From Iodidimonas nitroreducens (GTDB taxonomy: Bacteria > Pseudomonadota > Alphaproteobacteria > Sphingomonadales > Rhodothalassiaceae), in NCBI RefSeq assembly GCF_008579165.1, contig NZ_BKCN01000002.1: 64,000 bases of DNA; one strand, 5' to 3'. Both the position numbers and the translations under genes were made by a program. Below are positions 19,580 through 28,922 of this stretch, piece after piece (positions within the stretch are counted from its first letter, which is position 1; each line of letters begins with the position of its first letter). Below the pieces are notes generated by a model that was not told the DNA's origin, did not search any database, and saw only the letters and a list, made by a program, of their open reading frames with translations.

Positions 19580-20038
19580 ATGAGTGAACTGGATGTCCTT
19601 GATATTGGCGATATCGTTCGCAAGATCCCCCATCGCTTTCCCTTCCTTCTGGTGGATCGTGTGAAGGATATCGTTCCCGGTGAAAAGGCGACCGGGATCA
19701 AGAATGTGACGATCAATGAACCCTTCTTTCCCGGGCATTTTCCTGAACGGCCGGTGATGCCCGGCGTTCTGATCATCGAGGCCATGGCACAAACCTGCGG
19801 GATTTTGGTTGTTCATAGCCTGGGAGAAGAGGCTGAAGGGCGGCTTGTTTATTTCATGAGCATTGATAATGCCCGTTTTCGTAAGCCTGTAACCCCCGGC
19901 GATGTTTTGCATCTCGAGGTCGTAAAGGAGCGATCACGCGGCAATGTCTGGCGCTTTGCCTGCCTTGGCAAGGTTGAAGGGGCTGTTGTTGCTCAGGCAA
20001 CTGTGGCTGCCATGCTGTTGGAAAAAGATGCAGGCTAA
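19580..20038 (+). CDS. fabZ: 3-hydroxyacyl-ACP dehydratase FabZ
   Basis: Dehydrates beta-hydroxyacyl-ACP in fatty-acid elongation. 152 residues, hot-dog fold. The active-site His is in IPHRFPFLLVDRV and the catalytic Glu in PGVLIIEAMAQ; PGHFPERPVMPG is the family signature. It lies 55 bases after skp and ends a plus-strand run at a terminator. The usual neighbours lpxD, lpxA and lpxB are absent on both sides. Confidence 0.96.
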   Translation: MSELDVLDIGDIVRKIPHRFPFLLVDRVKDIVPGEKATGIKNVTINEPFFPGHFPERPVMPGVLIIEAMAQTCGILVVHSLGEEAEGRLVYFMSIDNARFRKPVTPGDVLHLEVVKERSRGNVWRFACLGKVEGAVVAQATVAAMLLEKDAG

Positions 20039-20083
20039 GCTGCGCTTCAGCTTTTTATCGCCTTCAAAAGCCATCATTAAAAC

Positions 20084-20116
20084 CCGTCATGAAGCCAAGC
20101 TTCATGGCGGTTTTTT
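20084..20116 (+). terminator. Rho-independent terminator after fabZ
   Basis: A 12-bp stem (CCGTCATGAAGC / GCTTCATGGCGG, one T-G wobble) with a CAA loop followed by six T. It ends the bamA-skp-fabZ transcript. Confidence 0.92.
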
Positions 20117-20165
20117 ATGCGCATGGATCCGCTCCATTAAGAAGGTGCAACGAACAAGCGACCAA

Positions 20166-20206
20166 GAAAAAGCCGCCAGCAGCGGGTTGGCTGCCAGCGG
20201 CTTTTC
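20166..20206 (-). terminator. Terminator after gltA
   Basis: Read on the minus strand, AGCCGCTGGCAGC and GCTGCTGGCGGCT form a 13-bp stem with two wobble pairs around CAACCC, followed by five T. It is 30 bases past the gltA stop. The other strand also has a T-run, so it may act both ways. Confidence 0.85.
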
Positions 20207-20236
20207 AGATTGAGCACCGCGTGAGGCTCAAGAATT

Positions 20237-21546
20237 TCAGCGTTTTTCGATCGGCACGAAATCACGCTTGGGCGAACCGGTATAAAGCTGGCGTGGACGA
20301 CCGATGCGCTGCACCGGATCAGCGATCATTTCATTCCACTGCGCCACCCAGCCCACGGTACGGGCGATGGCGAACAAAACAGTGAACATGGATGTGGGAA
20401 AGCCCATCGCCGAGAGAATGATGCCGGAATAAAAATCGACATTGGGATAAAGCTTTTTCTCAACGAAATAGGGATCTTCCAAAGCGATTTTTTCAAGCTC
20501 GCGCGCCACATCGAACAAGGGATTCTTGATGTTCAATTCATCCAGAACCTGATGCGCTGTTTTGCGCAATACCGTGGCCCGTGGATCGTAATTTTTATAA
20601 ACCCGATGGCCAAAGCCCATCAGGCGGAAGGATCATCCTTATCTTTAGCGCGGGCAATATATTCGGGAATACGATCAGGCGTGCCGATTTCTTCGAGCAT
20701 CCGCAGGGCCGCTTCATTCGCACCGCCATGCGCCGGACCCCATAAACAGGCACAGCCAGCAGAAATACAGGCAAAGGGATTGGCACCCGAAGAGCCCGCC
20801 AAACGCACGGTGGAGGTGGATGCATTCTGCTCATGATCGGCATGCAGCGTGAAGATCATATCCATCGCATCTTCAAGAATGGGATTGACCTTATATTCCT
20901 CGCAAGGGACTGAAAACATCATATGCAGGAAATTGCCGGCATAGGATAGATCATTGCGCGGATACATGAAGGGCTGGCCCACCGAATATTTATAGGCCAT
21001 GGCTGCGATGGTCGGCATTTTGGCGATCATGCGATAGCTGGCAATGATCCGCTGACGTTCATCACTGATATCGGTGCTATCATGATAAAATGCGGCCAAT
21101 GCGCCCACAACCCCCACCATCACCGCCATGGGATGCGCATCGCGGCGGAAGCCGGTGAAAAAATGATTGAGCTGTTCGTGCAGCATAGTGTGATAGGTGA
21201 TGTCGTGGATGAATTTCTCTTTTTCTGTCTTGGTTGGCAATTCGCCATAGACCAGAAGAAAGGCAACCTCCATGAAATCGCTTTTTTCAGCAAGCTGTTC
21301 AATGGGATAACCCCGGTACATCAACTCGCCCTTATCACCATCGATATAGGTGATCTTTGATTCGCAACTGGCTGTCGAGGTAAAGCCGGGATCATAGGTG
21401 AATTTACCGGTTTTCGCATAAAGCTTGCGAATATCCACGACATCGGGGCCAACTGTGCCTGATTTCAGCGGCATATCGAAATCAATCCCGTCACCTTTCA
21501 GTGTCAGAACCTTTTCATTCTCACCGCGAGCGGATTTGGTACTCAT
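20237..21546 (-). CDS. gltA: Citrate synthase (one frameshift)
   Basis: Condenses acetyl-CoA and oxaloacetate to start the TCA cycle. About 436 residues when repaired, the length of the proteobacterial NADH-sensitive type. Catalytic segments: MLHEQLNHFFTGFRRDAHPM, the His of LHADHEQNASTSTVRLAGSS, GPAHGGANEAAL, and MGFGHRVYKNYDPRA. The frame breaks near 20631, just before the last of these: GATCCCTTCC for GATCCTTCC joins DKDDP to FRLMGFGHR. Downstream of gltX on the same strand. Confidence 0.94.
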
Positions 21547-21627
21547 AGGGTATCTCTCCTTGCCCTTTTGTTATCATTCCGGGTCGAGTGGCTGACATGA
21601 AAACACATTAGGACACTCTGTTCTGTT

Positions 21628-23112
21628 TCAGGCTTTCGTCTGATCACGCAATCTTCCCAGACTTTCATCGCGCCCAAGCACCTCAAGGACATCATAGATG
21701 CCAGGCGAAACATTGCTGCCCGTAAGCGCCGCACGCAACGGCTGCGCGACCTTACCGAATTTTAATTCATGAGCCTCAGCAAAGGCCTGCAATGCCTGTT
21801 CAATCGATGATGCAGACCAATCCTTTATAGGTTCCAGTGCGTTGATTGAAGAGGCAAGAATGGATCGCGCCTCATCATTTAGAATTTTTTCCGCCGGCTC
21901 GTTCATAAGCAGCGGACGTTCCTTAAATAGGAACAATGCACTTTCAGACAATTCCAAAAGTGTTTTGGCCCGTTCCTGCAAGCCCGGCATGGCCTTTGAA
22001 AGCAGGGTCAGATCATCTGCCAAAAGCCCGCGGTTCAGGTCTTTTTCGAGAAAAGGGCGGACCTGTTCACAAAGCCGTGCCGGTGATGATTGCCGAATAT
22101 AATGGCCATTAAAACTGGCGAGTTTCTTGAAATCAAAGCAAGCCGCGCCCTTGCCAATGCCTTCCAGCGAAAACAGCTCGATAGCATCTTCAGTGGAAAT
22201 CAATTCGGTATCGCCATGCCCCCATCCAAGCCGCAACAGATAATTGCGCAGAGCCTGAGGCAAATAACCCATCTCCTGATAGGCATCGATGCCCAAAGCC
22301 CCATGGCGCTTGGACAGTTTTTTGCCATCAGGCCCATGGATCAGCGGAATATGGGCATAGACGGGAGCCGTCCAATCCATCGCATGAATGATCTGGATCT
22401 GCCGAAACGCATTGGTCAGATGATCGTCGCCGCGAATGATATGGGTGACCCCCATATCATGATCATCAACCACCACCGAAAGCATATAGGTGGGTGATCC
22501 ATCGGAACGCAGCAAAACCATATCATCAAGTTCCTGATTGGGAACCCGCACAAGGCCCTGCACATGATCTTCGATCACCGTCTCACCGCTAAGGGGGGCC
22601 TTGAAGCGAATGACAAAGGGGCGACCTTCGGGGTGATCCACAGCCGTGCTATCGCGCCAGGGGCTGGCAAAGCGCAAGGGGCGGCCTTCGGCACGGGCCT
22701 GCTCTCTGGCGGCCTGCAGCTCTTCCTGGGTGGCAAAGCAGCGATAGGCATGGCCCTTTTCGAGCAATGCCTGAGCGATTTCACGATGGCGATCGGCACA
22801 GGATGCCTGCGATATGGCTTCGCCATCCCAATCAAGCTCAAGCCATTTAAGACCATCGAGAATGGCCGCGACGGCCTGATCCGTGGAGCGGCTGCGATCT
22901 GTATCTTCGATCCGCAAAAGAAACTGTCCGCCATGATGGCGGGCAAAAAGCCAATTGAACAAGGCAGTGCGGGCGCCCCCGATATGCAAAAAGCCGGTGG
23001 GCGAGGGGGCAAAGCGCGTGACCACATTCGTTTTATTCACATGAGGGCCGGAACCCATGATACTCACTACCTTATTCTTGGCCAGATCAAAGACGCTCTC
23101 TTTTGAACGCAT
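21628..23112 (-). CDS. gltX: Glutamyl-tRNA synthetase
   Basis: Charges tRNA-Glu (and possibly tRNA-Gln). 494 residues. The HIGH-type motif is APSPTGFLHIGGARTA, the KMSKS-type loop is KKLSKRHGALG, and RIEDTDRSRS and GDDHLTNAFRQ are conserved. A C-terminal helical anticodon-binding domain follows. The ATG at 23112 has a GGAA upstream; the internal ATG at 23058 (MGSGPHV) would be closer to the usual family start. Intact, 81 bases ahead of gltA. Confidence 0.95.
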   Translation of the reverse strand: MRSKESVFDLAKNKVVSIMGSGPHVNKTNVVTRFAPSPTGFLHIGGARTALFNWLFARHHGGQFLLRIEDTDRSRSTDQAVAAILDGLKWLELDWDGEAISQASCADRHREIAQALLEKGHAYRCFATQEELQAAREQARAEGRPLRFASPWRDSTAVDHPEGRPFVIRFKAPLSGETVIEDHVQGLVRVPNQELDDMVLLRSDGSPTYMLSVVVDDHDMGVTHIIRGDDHLTNAFRQIQIIHAMDWTAPVYAHIPLIHGPDGKKLSKRHGALGIDAYQEMGYLPQALRNYLLRLGWGHGDTELISTEDAIELFSLEGIGKGAACFDFKKLASFNGHYIRQSSPARLCEQVRPFLEKDLNRGLLADDLTLLSKAMPGLQERAKTLLELSESALFLFKERPLLMNEPAEKILNDEARSILASSINALEPIKDWSASSIEQALQAFAEAHELKFGKVAQPLRAALTGSNVSPGIYDVLEVLGRDESLGRLRDQTKA

Positions 23113-23270
23113 CTTAGCGTTTCCAATCTGGACTATCAGACTTATCGGATGCAGGTTTAGCAGATCAGCCGGAAAAAGCGCTGCAAAACGTGAACCGCGA
23201 TGCCTTCTAGCACAATGATTGTTCAGTCACAAAGAGGCCAATTCTGAACCCCGAAAAGAGTGTTGCAGCC

Positions 23271-25463
23271 TTGGTCGCACAAAATGGCCGTCCCTTTGCA
23301 CCGGGCGCGCTTTTGGTGCGGGCGATTTCACTTGATCGTGAAGCCTTCATCTTGTGGAGTCCGGTGCTGATGGGCTGCGGCATCGGGGTATATTTTGCCT
23401 CTCCCTTTGAAATTCCGGTGATTTTTACGGGCCTTTCCTTCATTCTCTTGCTTGCCTTGTGGATTGTGGGCCGGGGTGTTTTCAAAATTATGATGACCGC
23501 CACATTGCTCATGATCAGTGGGCTGATGCTGGCGCAATGGCGGAGTGCGCAGGTCGCCGCCCCGGTTTTAAACGAATCGACCCGCCCCATCGCGCTTTCG
23601 GGGCAGATCGCCAGAATCGAGCCGCAGCAGGGCACGTCTGCCCGTTTTACCCTCAACCAACTACAGATGGCTGGATTTGATCCGCACGATACGCCCCAAA
23701 AAATCCGGGTCACCGTTCGCACGCAATTTGGAGAGGCAAAGCCGGGGGATCGTGTTTCATTCCGCGCCATTCTCAATCCCCCGCCAGAACCGGTGATCCC
23801 TGATGGCTTTGATTTTGCCCGCGATGCATATTTTAAGGGAATTGGGGCCGTGGGCTTTGCAGTGAGTGATGTGGCAATTATCGGTCGGGCGACGGAGTTC
23901 TCCATCCTCTCAAAAATTGAAGGGCTGCGCTATCAATTGGCTGATCGCGTGCGCCAAAGGCTGGGGCCGGATGCCGGCCCGATGGCCGCCGCCTTACTCA
24001 CCGGGATGCGCAGCCCCATCGCCGAGAAGGATGTGAACGCTATGCGGGTGGCGGGATTGGCGCATTTGCTGGCCATTTCCGGCCTTCATATTGGTCTTGT
24101 GACCATGGTGGCGTTTTTTGTTTTGCGTGCGGGAATTGCGCTGGTCCCGGCCATCGCTTTGCGCCTTGATGGGCGCAAGCTGGCAGCCATTGGCGCGTGG
24201 ATGATTGCTTTGGGCTATTTTTTACTGTCCGGTGCCACGATCCCCACCCAAAGGGCCTTTCTCATGACCAGTGTCATTTTATTGGCGCTGCTCATGGGGC
24301 GGCAGCCCTTTACCTTACGGCTGGTAGCATTTTCAGCTTTTATCACCTTGCTGTTTTCTCCGGAAGCCCTGCTCAGCCCCAGCTTTCAAATGTCATTTGC
24401 TGCGGTGACGGCGCTTGTGGGGGCTTATGAGATTCTGTCTGGGAAATCCTGGCTGAAACCAGATAAAAGCCGCTTTGGCCGCAGGATCGCTTTTTATTTT
24501 CTGGGGGTGAGCCTCACCACCATCATCGCTGAGATCGCCATCGCGCCATTTGCTGCCTATCATTTCAATCAATTCACCAGCTATGGGTTGCTGGCCAATC
24601 TGGTGGCTGTGCCGCTGATGGCTTTTGTGGTGATGCCCGCCGGGCTTTTGGCACTGATCCTGATGCCTTTGGGGCTGGAGGGTTGGGCGCTGGATCTGAT
24701 GGGTCTTGGGGTTTCGATTATTTTAAAGACCGCGCATCAGGTTACGGGATTGCCGGGCGCGGAATGGATCATCCCCGCTTTGCCAACCATGGCGCTGGTA
24801 TTTTTTGTGATGGCGGGATTATGCTTTTTTTTATGGCAGCAGATGATCTTGCGATTGCTATCGCTCCCTTTATTGCTCGTGGCTGCGGCGCTGGCCGCTT
24901 CACAGCGCCCGCCTGATCTTCTGATAAGCCGGGATGCCGATCTTTTTGGGGCCACAACAGTTGATGGCCTTGCGGTTTCAACCCTAAGCAAGGCCCGCTA
25001 TAGCCGAGAGCAATGGACAAGGGTGACCGGGGCCGAAACAGCGTTTTTATGGAATAAGGCCTTGATGGAGAGAGAGGCCGGCAAGGGAAGAGCGGGGCGG
25101 CCTTTAGCCCAGTGCGATGCCATGGGCTGCACGATGGGCACGGCCCCCAATCTGATCAGCATAGCCTTTACCCCCGAAGCCCTGCGGGAAGATTGCCACA
25201 AAGCCCATATTCTGTTGGCAGCCATCCCGGTTTGGGGTGCGTGCCCGATCCCTGACATTGTCATCGATCGTTTCGATGTCTGGCGGGATGGAGCCCATGC
25301 CCTTTGGATCGATGGTGGGAATATCAAGATCAGATCTGTGCGGGAGGCACGAGGCAACCGACCCTGGGTACGAAACAGACAGCATAAAGAAACCGAACAA
25401 AACCAACAAAGCGATGAGGATGGATCAAGCGCATTTGAAAGCCCTGATGAGAGCTTTCAATAG
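23271..25463 (+). CDS. comEC: ComEC/Rec2 family DNA-uptake channel
   Basis: Inner-membrane channel for single-stranded DNA uptake in transformation. 730 residues. An N-terminal soluble OB-like domain between the first helices (about 80-195) is followed by the ComEC membrane core with HLLAISGLHIGLV, SGATIPTQRAFLM and SPEALLSPSFQMSFAAV. The C-terminal metallo-beta-lactamase domain of the Bacillus protein is absent; in its place is a short soluble segment ending GNRPWV, as in other Alphaproteobacteria. No ATG fits; TTG 23271 is assumed. It is divergent from gltX and overlaps the end of lexA by seven bases. Confidence 0.9.
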   Translation: MVAQNGRPFAPGALLVRAISLDREAFILWSPVLMGCGIGVYFASPFEIPVIFTGLSFILLLALWIVGRGVFKIMMTATLLMISGLMLAQWRSAQVAAPVLNESTRPIALSGQIARIEPQQGTSARFTLNQLQMAGFDPHDTPQKIRVTVRTQFGEAKPGDRVSFRAILNPPPEPVIPDGFDFARDAYFKGIGAVGFAVSDVAIIGRATEFSILSKIEGLRYQLADRVRQRLGPDAGPMAAALLTGMRSPIAEKDVNAMRVAGLAHLLAISGLHIGLVTMVAFFVLRAGIALVPAIALRLDGRKLAAIGAWMIALGYFLLSGATIPTQRAFLMTSVILLALLMGRQPFTLRLVAFSAFITLLFSPEALLSPSFQMSFAAVTALVGAYEILSGKSWLKPDKSRFGRRIAFYFLGVSLTTIIAEIAIAPFAAYHFNQFTSYGLLANLVAVPLMAFVVMPAGLLALILMPLGLEGWALDLMGLGVSIILKTAHQVTGLPGAEWIIPALPTMALVFFVMAGLCFFLWQQMILRLLSLPLLLVAAALAASQRPPDLLISRDADLFGATTVDGLAVSTLSKARYSREQWTRVTGAETAFLWNKALMEREAGKGRAGRPLAQCDAMGCTMGTAPNLISIAFTPEALREDCHKAHILLAAIPVWGACPIPDIVIDRFDVWRDGAHALWIDGGNIKIRSVREARGNRPWVRNRQHKETEQNQQSDEDGSSAFESPDESFQ

Positions 25464-26304
25464 CGACGCAAAAGCCCCACCAGGCGCCCTTGGATGCGCA
25501 CACGATCCGCTGCCAAGCGTTGCACCTGATATTGCCTGTTTGAGGGGATCAATTCAATTTCGCGCCCCGCGCGCCTGATCTTTTTCAGGGTGGCTTCCTG
25601 CCCATCCACCAAAGCCACGATGATTTCGCCATCGCGGGCGGTATCGCATCCCGCAATCACAATGGTATCGCCATCCAGAATACCGGCTTCGATCATGCTG
25701 TCGCCATCAACGGTCAGGGCATAATGCAGCCCTGCGCCGATCATCCTTCAGGGACGGAGACAAAGTTGTCGCTATTTTCAAGGGCTTCGACGGGGGTGCC
25801 CGCAGCAATCCTGCCATGCAGCGGGATCATGATTCCGGCATCTGAAGACTTCGCCGCCTTTTGCGTGCGAACCTCGCGGGATGCATCCGCCTGATCGCCC
25901 ATGACAGCAACATCTGCATCAGCAGCAGAAGGGCGACTGAAGGGCAGGATGGTTCCCCCCGGATAACCCTGATCAGCCTGCGAGACGGCACGACCTGTCT
26001 TCTCTGCATCGGATTGCACAGAAGGCGAGGGGCGCGCCAAGACCGATTGCACAGACCCCCGCCCTTGGTCCGACCCGAAAGAGGCTCCCCCTTCAGGCAG
26101 GCGGATGACATCAAGGGCCCGCGCCTTATTCGGCAAACGGCGGATGAAGCCGCGTTCTTCAAGGGCGGTGATCAATCTATGAATGCCGGATTTTGAAGCC
26201 AGACCCAAAGCATCTTTCATCTCATCAAAAGAAGGCGATACCCCCGTGCTTTTCAGCCGCTGATGAATGAAATGGAGCAGTTGATGCTGCTTTTTGGTGA
26301 GCAT
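25457..26304 (-). CDS. lexA: LexA SOS repressor (one frameshift)
   Basis: Represses the SOS regulon; self-cleaves when RecA filaments form. About 282 residues when repaired. Winged-helix domain at 1-65 (LTKKQHQLLHFIHQRL, GLASKSGIHRLITALEERG), Ala-Gly cleavage site in GRIAAGTP (about 168-169), catalytic Ser in DGDSMIEAG (about 203) and Lys in ATLKKI (about 241). Residues 71-155 form a linker rich in Ser, Ala, Gly and Asp, about 45 longer than usual. The frame breaks near 25744 between VSVPEG and MIGAGLHYAL; one extra G mends it. A LexA operator lies upstream. Confidence 0.93.
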
Positions 26305-26338
26305 GAGCCAGGCTCCTGAAGGTGCATGTTTTACTTAT

Positions 26339-26361
26339 GTTCCATCTTAGTTCACGGGAAC
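26339..26361 (-). promoter_or_regulatory. LexA operator (SOS box) of lexA
   Basis: GTTC-CATCTTA-GTTC at 26339-26353 fits the alphaproteobacterial GTTC-N7-GTTC operator exactly. The second half-site also forms a GTTC-ACGG-GAAC palindrome (26350-26361). It lies 35 bases upstream of the lexA start, so lexA should be autoregulated. Confidence 0.85.
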
Positions 26362-26415
26362 AATCTGTCAAGACCCCATTTCGCCATCCTTTTAAAGGCC
26401 CCACAAAGTGACTTT

Positions 26416-27630
26416 TCAAATCCCACAATGTTGATCCAAAAGCAGGATCGTGACCGGATCATCCGTCTCGGCTTTCGGGGCATGAGGGGGGCGCAGGATC
26501 AGGGCATTGGCTTGGGCAAAAATGCTCAGCACGCTGCTATCATCCTTGGGCAGGGGCTTCACATGCGCATGGCCTTCGGCATCAAGCCAGAAAACGGCCC
26601 GGAGATAAGCCTCTCGCGGGCCATTTGCAGCCAAAGACCCAGCAAGGCGGGCGGCCTGCGGATGGGGCAGGCGCGGGGCGCGACCCGCCAGCGCATCGAT
26701 GGCAGGGCCTAAAAACAAAAGAGCACAGACCAAAGCCGAAACCGGATTGCCTGGCAAACCAAGGAGCGGCATATCCCGCAATCGACCAAACACGATCGGC
26801 TTGCCGGGTTTAAGCGCTACTTTCCAGAAGGCGAGATTGGCTTTTTCATCCTGCATCGCCTGTGCCACCAGATCATAATCCCCCACACTGGCGCCCCCCA
26901 CCGTTACCAGCAGATCGCAGCCCCTGGCCATGGCGATGGCGGCTGCGAGTTGGTCCGGTTGATCCCGGGCGATGGGCAGATGCACCACATCCCCCCCACG
27001 GGCGATGATCATCGCTGATAAGGCAGGGCTGATGGAATCGATGATCGCATCCTTTCCCAGCGTTTCGCCGGTTTGCACCAGTTCATCGCCAGTGCTCAAC
27101 AGGCCGATCCGGGGCTTTCGATAAACCTCGACCCAGGGAACATTGGCCGCCGCGATCACCGCCAGATGACGCGGTGAAAGCGAAGTGCCAACCTCCAGCA
27201 CGGGATCGCCTATCGTGAAATCGAGGCCCTTGCGCCGGATATTCGCTCCCGTCTGCACTGATTTGTGCAAAATGATATGTTGATCACCGCTGCTTTCGGT
27301 TTGTTCCTGCATGATCACGGCATCCGCGCCATCGGGCAGGGCTGCACCGGTGAAAATGCGGATGGCGCTGCGCGCCGGCAAGGGGCCATCAAAGCCTGCA
27401 CCCGCGCGGGAAACCCCTGCAAGCTTTAGCTTTTGATGGGGTGAGGTGCTGTCGGCGGCACGGATCGCATAGCCATCCATGGCCGAAAAATCCGCCGGGG
27501 GCTGGGTTCGGCGGGCCAGCACCGGGGCCGCCAGAACACGATCATAACAGGCCATCAGCATCAGGCTTTCCCGCCCCTGCGGGGCCAGCCCTTCAAGGAT
27601 TGTCCGGCGGGCCTCTTCAACGCTGATCAT
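26416..27630 (-). CDS. moeA: Molybdopterin molybdenumtransferase MoeA
   Basis: Inserts molybdate into adenylated molybdopterin. 404 residues from the ATG at 27630 (MISVEEARRT); the frame stays open further upstream but that stretch only reads moaC out of frame. Family motifs: DFSAMDGYAIRA, RIFTGAALPDGADAVIMQE, ISTGDELV-like LLSTGDELVQTGE, VTVGGASVGDYD and LGLPGNPVSALVC. It overlaps the end of moaC by 14 bases. Confidence 0.95.
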   Translation of the reverse strand: MISVEEARRTILEGLAPQGRESLMLMACYDRVLAAPVLARRTQPPADFSAMDGYAIRAADSTSPHQKLKLAGVSRAGAGFDGPLPARSAIRIFTGAALPDGADAVIMQEQTESSGDQHIILHKSVQTGANIRRKGLDFTIGDPVLEVGTSLSPRHLAVIAAANVPWVEVYRKPRIGLLSTGDELVQTGETLGKDAIIDSISPALSAMIIARGGDVVHLPIARDQPDQLAAAIAMARGCDLLVTVGGASVGDYDLVAQAMQDEKANLAFWKVALKPGKPIVFGRLRDMPLLGLPGNPVSALVCALLFLGPAIDALAGRAPRLPHPQAARLAGSLAANGPREAYLRAVFWLDAEGHAHVKPLPKDDSSVLSIFAQANALILRPPHAPKAETDDPVTILLLDQHCGI

Positions 27631-28132
27631 GCGTCTCCTCGTGATAATCGCCTGATTTCCCCCCTTCCTTATGCACCAATCGCAGATCGCCGATCCGCAT
27701 GGTTTTTTCCACGGCCTTCGCCATGTCATATAAGGTGAGGGCAGCCAGAGAACAGGCGGTGAGGGCTTCCATTTCAACCCCGGTTCGTTCCTGGGTCGAT
27801 ACTTCAGAGATAATTTCAATCCCTTCATCAATCGCATTGAAATCAATGGATAAAGCGGTAATCGCCAAAGGATGACACAAAGGGATGAGATCGCCGGTTC
27901 GCTTGGCAGCCATGATCCCGGCGATGCGGGCGGCGGCAATGGCATCGCCCTTGGCAAGGCCGCCTTTCATGATCAGATCGCGGGTTTTGGGGGACATGAA
28001 AAGGATGCCCTTGGCCATGGCTTTTCGCGCCGTCACCCGTTTTTGCGAGACATCGACCATATGCGCTGCCCCGCTTTCATCCAGATGGGTGAGCCTTTGC
28101 CCCGCCTGATCCTTGATGATTTTTTCAGGCAT
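27617..28132 (-). CDS. moaC: Cyclic pyranopterin monophosphate synthase MoaC
   Basis: Second step of molybdenum cofactor synthesis: forms cPMP from the MoaA product. 171 residues from the ATG at 28132 (MPEKIIKDQ). Active-site segments LIPLCHPLAIT, GVEMEALTACSLAALTLYDM and the catalytic KEGGKSGDY are intact. Coupled by short overlaps to trpC upstream and moeA downstream. No moaA is visible in this window. Confidence 0.96.
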   Translation of the reverse strand: MPEKIIKDQAGQRLTHLDESGAAHMVDVSQKRVTARKAMAKGILFMSPKTRDLIMKGGLAKGDAIAAARIAGIMAAKRTGDLIPLCHPLAITALSIDFNAIDEGIEIISEVSTQERTGVEMEALTACSLAALTLYDMAKAVEKTMRIGDLRLVHKEGGKSGDYHEETHDQR

Positions 28133-28922
28133 CCGCCCGCTCCAACAAAGCACGGGTGGCACGGGTGACATCTTTCTGGCGCATCAGCGATTCCCCGATT
28201 AAAAAGCTGGTCACGCCCTTTTGGGCACATAAAGCGAGATCAGCGGGGGTGAACAGCCCCGATTCGGCCACCAGCAGGCGATCGGGCGGCACATCGGCGC
28301 AAAGATCGAGGGTGGTCTTGAGATCAACACTCAGTGTTTTCAGATTGCGATTATTGATCCCGATCAGGGGCGAGGGGATATTGAGCGCGCGCTGCAATTC
28401 ATCCCTGTCATGCACCTCAACGAGGATATCCATCCCAAGGCTTTGGGCAGCCTGCGCCAATTCCAACGCCTGATCATCATCAAGTGCGGCCATGATCAGC
28501 AAAATGCAATCCGCACCCAAAGCCCTTGATTGGGTGATCTGATAGGGATCGAGCATGAAATCCTTGCGCAAAACCGGAAGGGACACCACAGCCCTTGCCG
28601 CGCCCAAAAAGGCATCATCGCCCATGAAATAGGCTTATCGGTCAGCACCGATAAACAGCTGGCCCCGCCCGCCTCATAGGCAAGGGCCAGGGTTGCGGGA
28701 TCGAAATCAGCCCGGATCAGCTTTCGAGGGGCTGGCCATTTTAATTTCACAAATCAATCCATAGCGATTATCCGCACGGGCTTTTTGCAAAGCCTGATAA
28801 AAGCCGCGCGGCGGGCTGATCTGATCAAGCCTTTGTTCCAGATCGGCAAGGGACAGCGCTTGTTTGTCCTTGGCGATCTGCTCGCGCTTATCCGCGCAAA
28901 TTCTGCTCAAAACATCAGACAT
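28125..28922 (-). CDS. trpC: Indole-3-glycerol phosphate synthase (two frameshifts)
   Basis: Closes the indole ring in tryptophan synthesis. About 266 residues when repaired. Three frames carry it: MSDVLSRICADK...CEIKMASPSK, then LIRADFDPATLALAYEAGGASCLSVLTDKP, then FMGDDAFLGAARAVVSLPVLRKDFMLDPYQI. The first break (near 28720) needs two bases to restore the invariant SPSKG (AAAGGCCTGATC for AAAGCTGATC); the second (near 28632) needs one C (AGCCCTATTTC). Catalytic Lys residues in EIKMASPSK and LRKDF are kept. Overlaps trpD and moaC by eight bases each. Confidence 0.92.

Noticed and set aside
27631..27957. In-frame N-terminal extension of moeA
   Set aside because: It reads the moaC gene in a wrong frame; the MoeA family starts at MISVEEARR and the ATG at 27630 fits.
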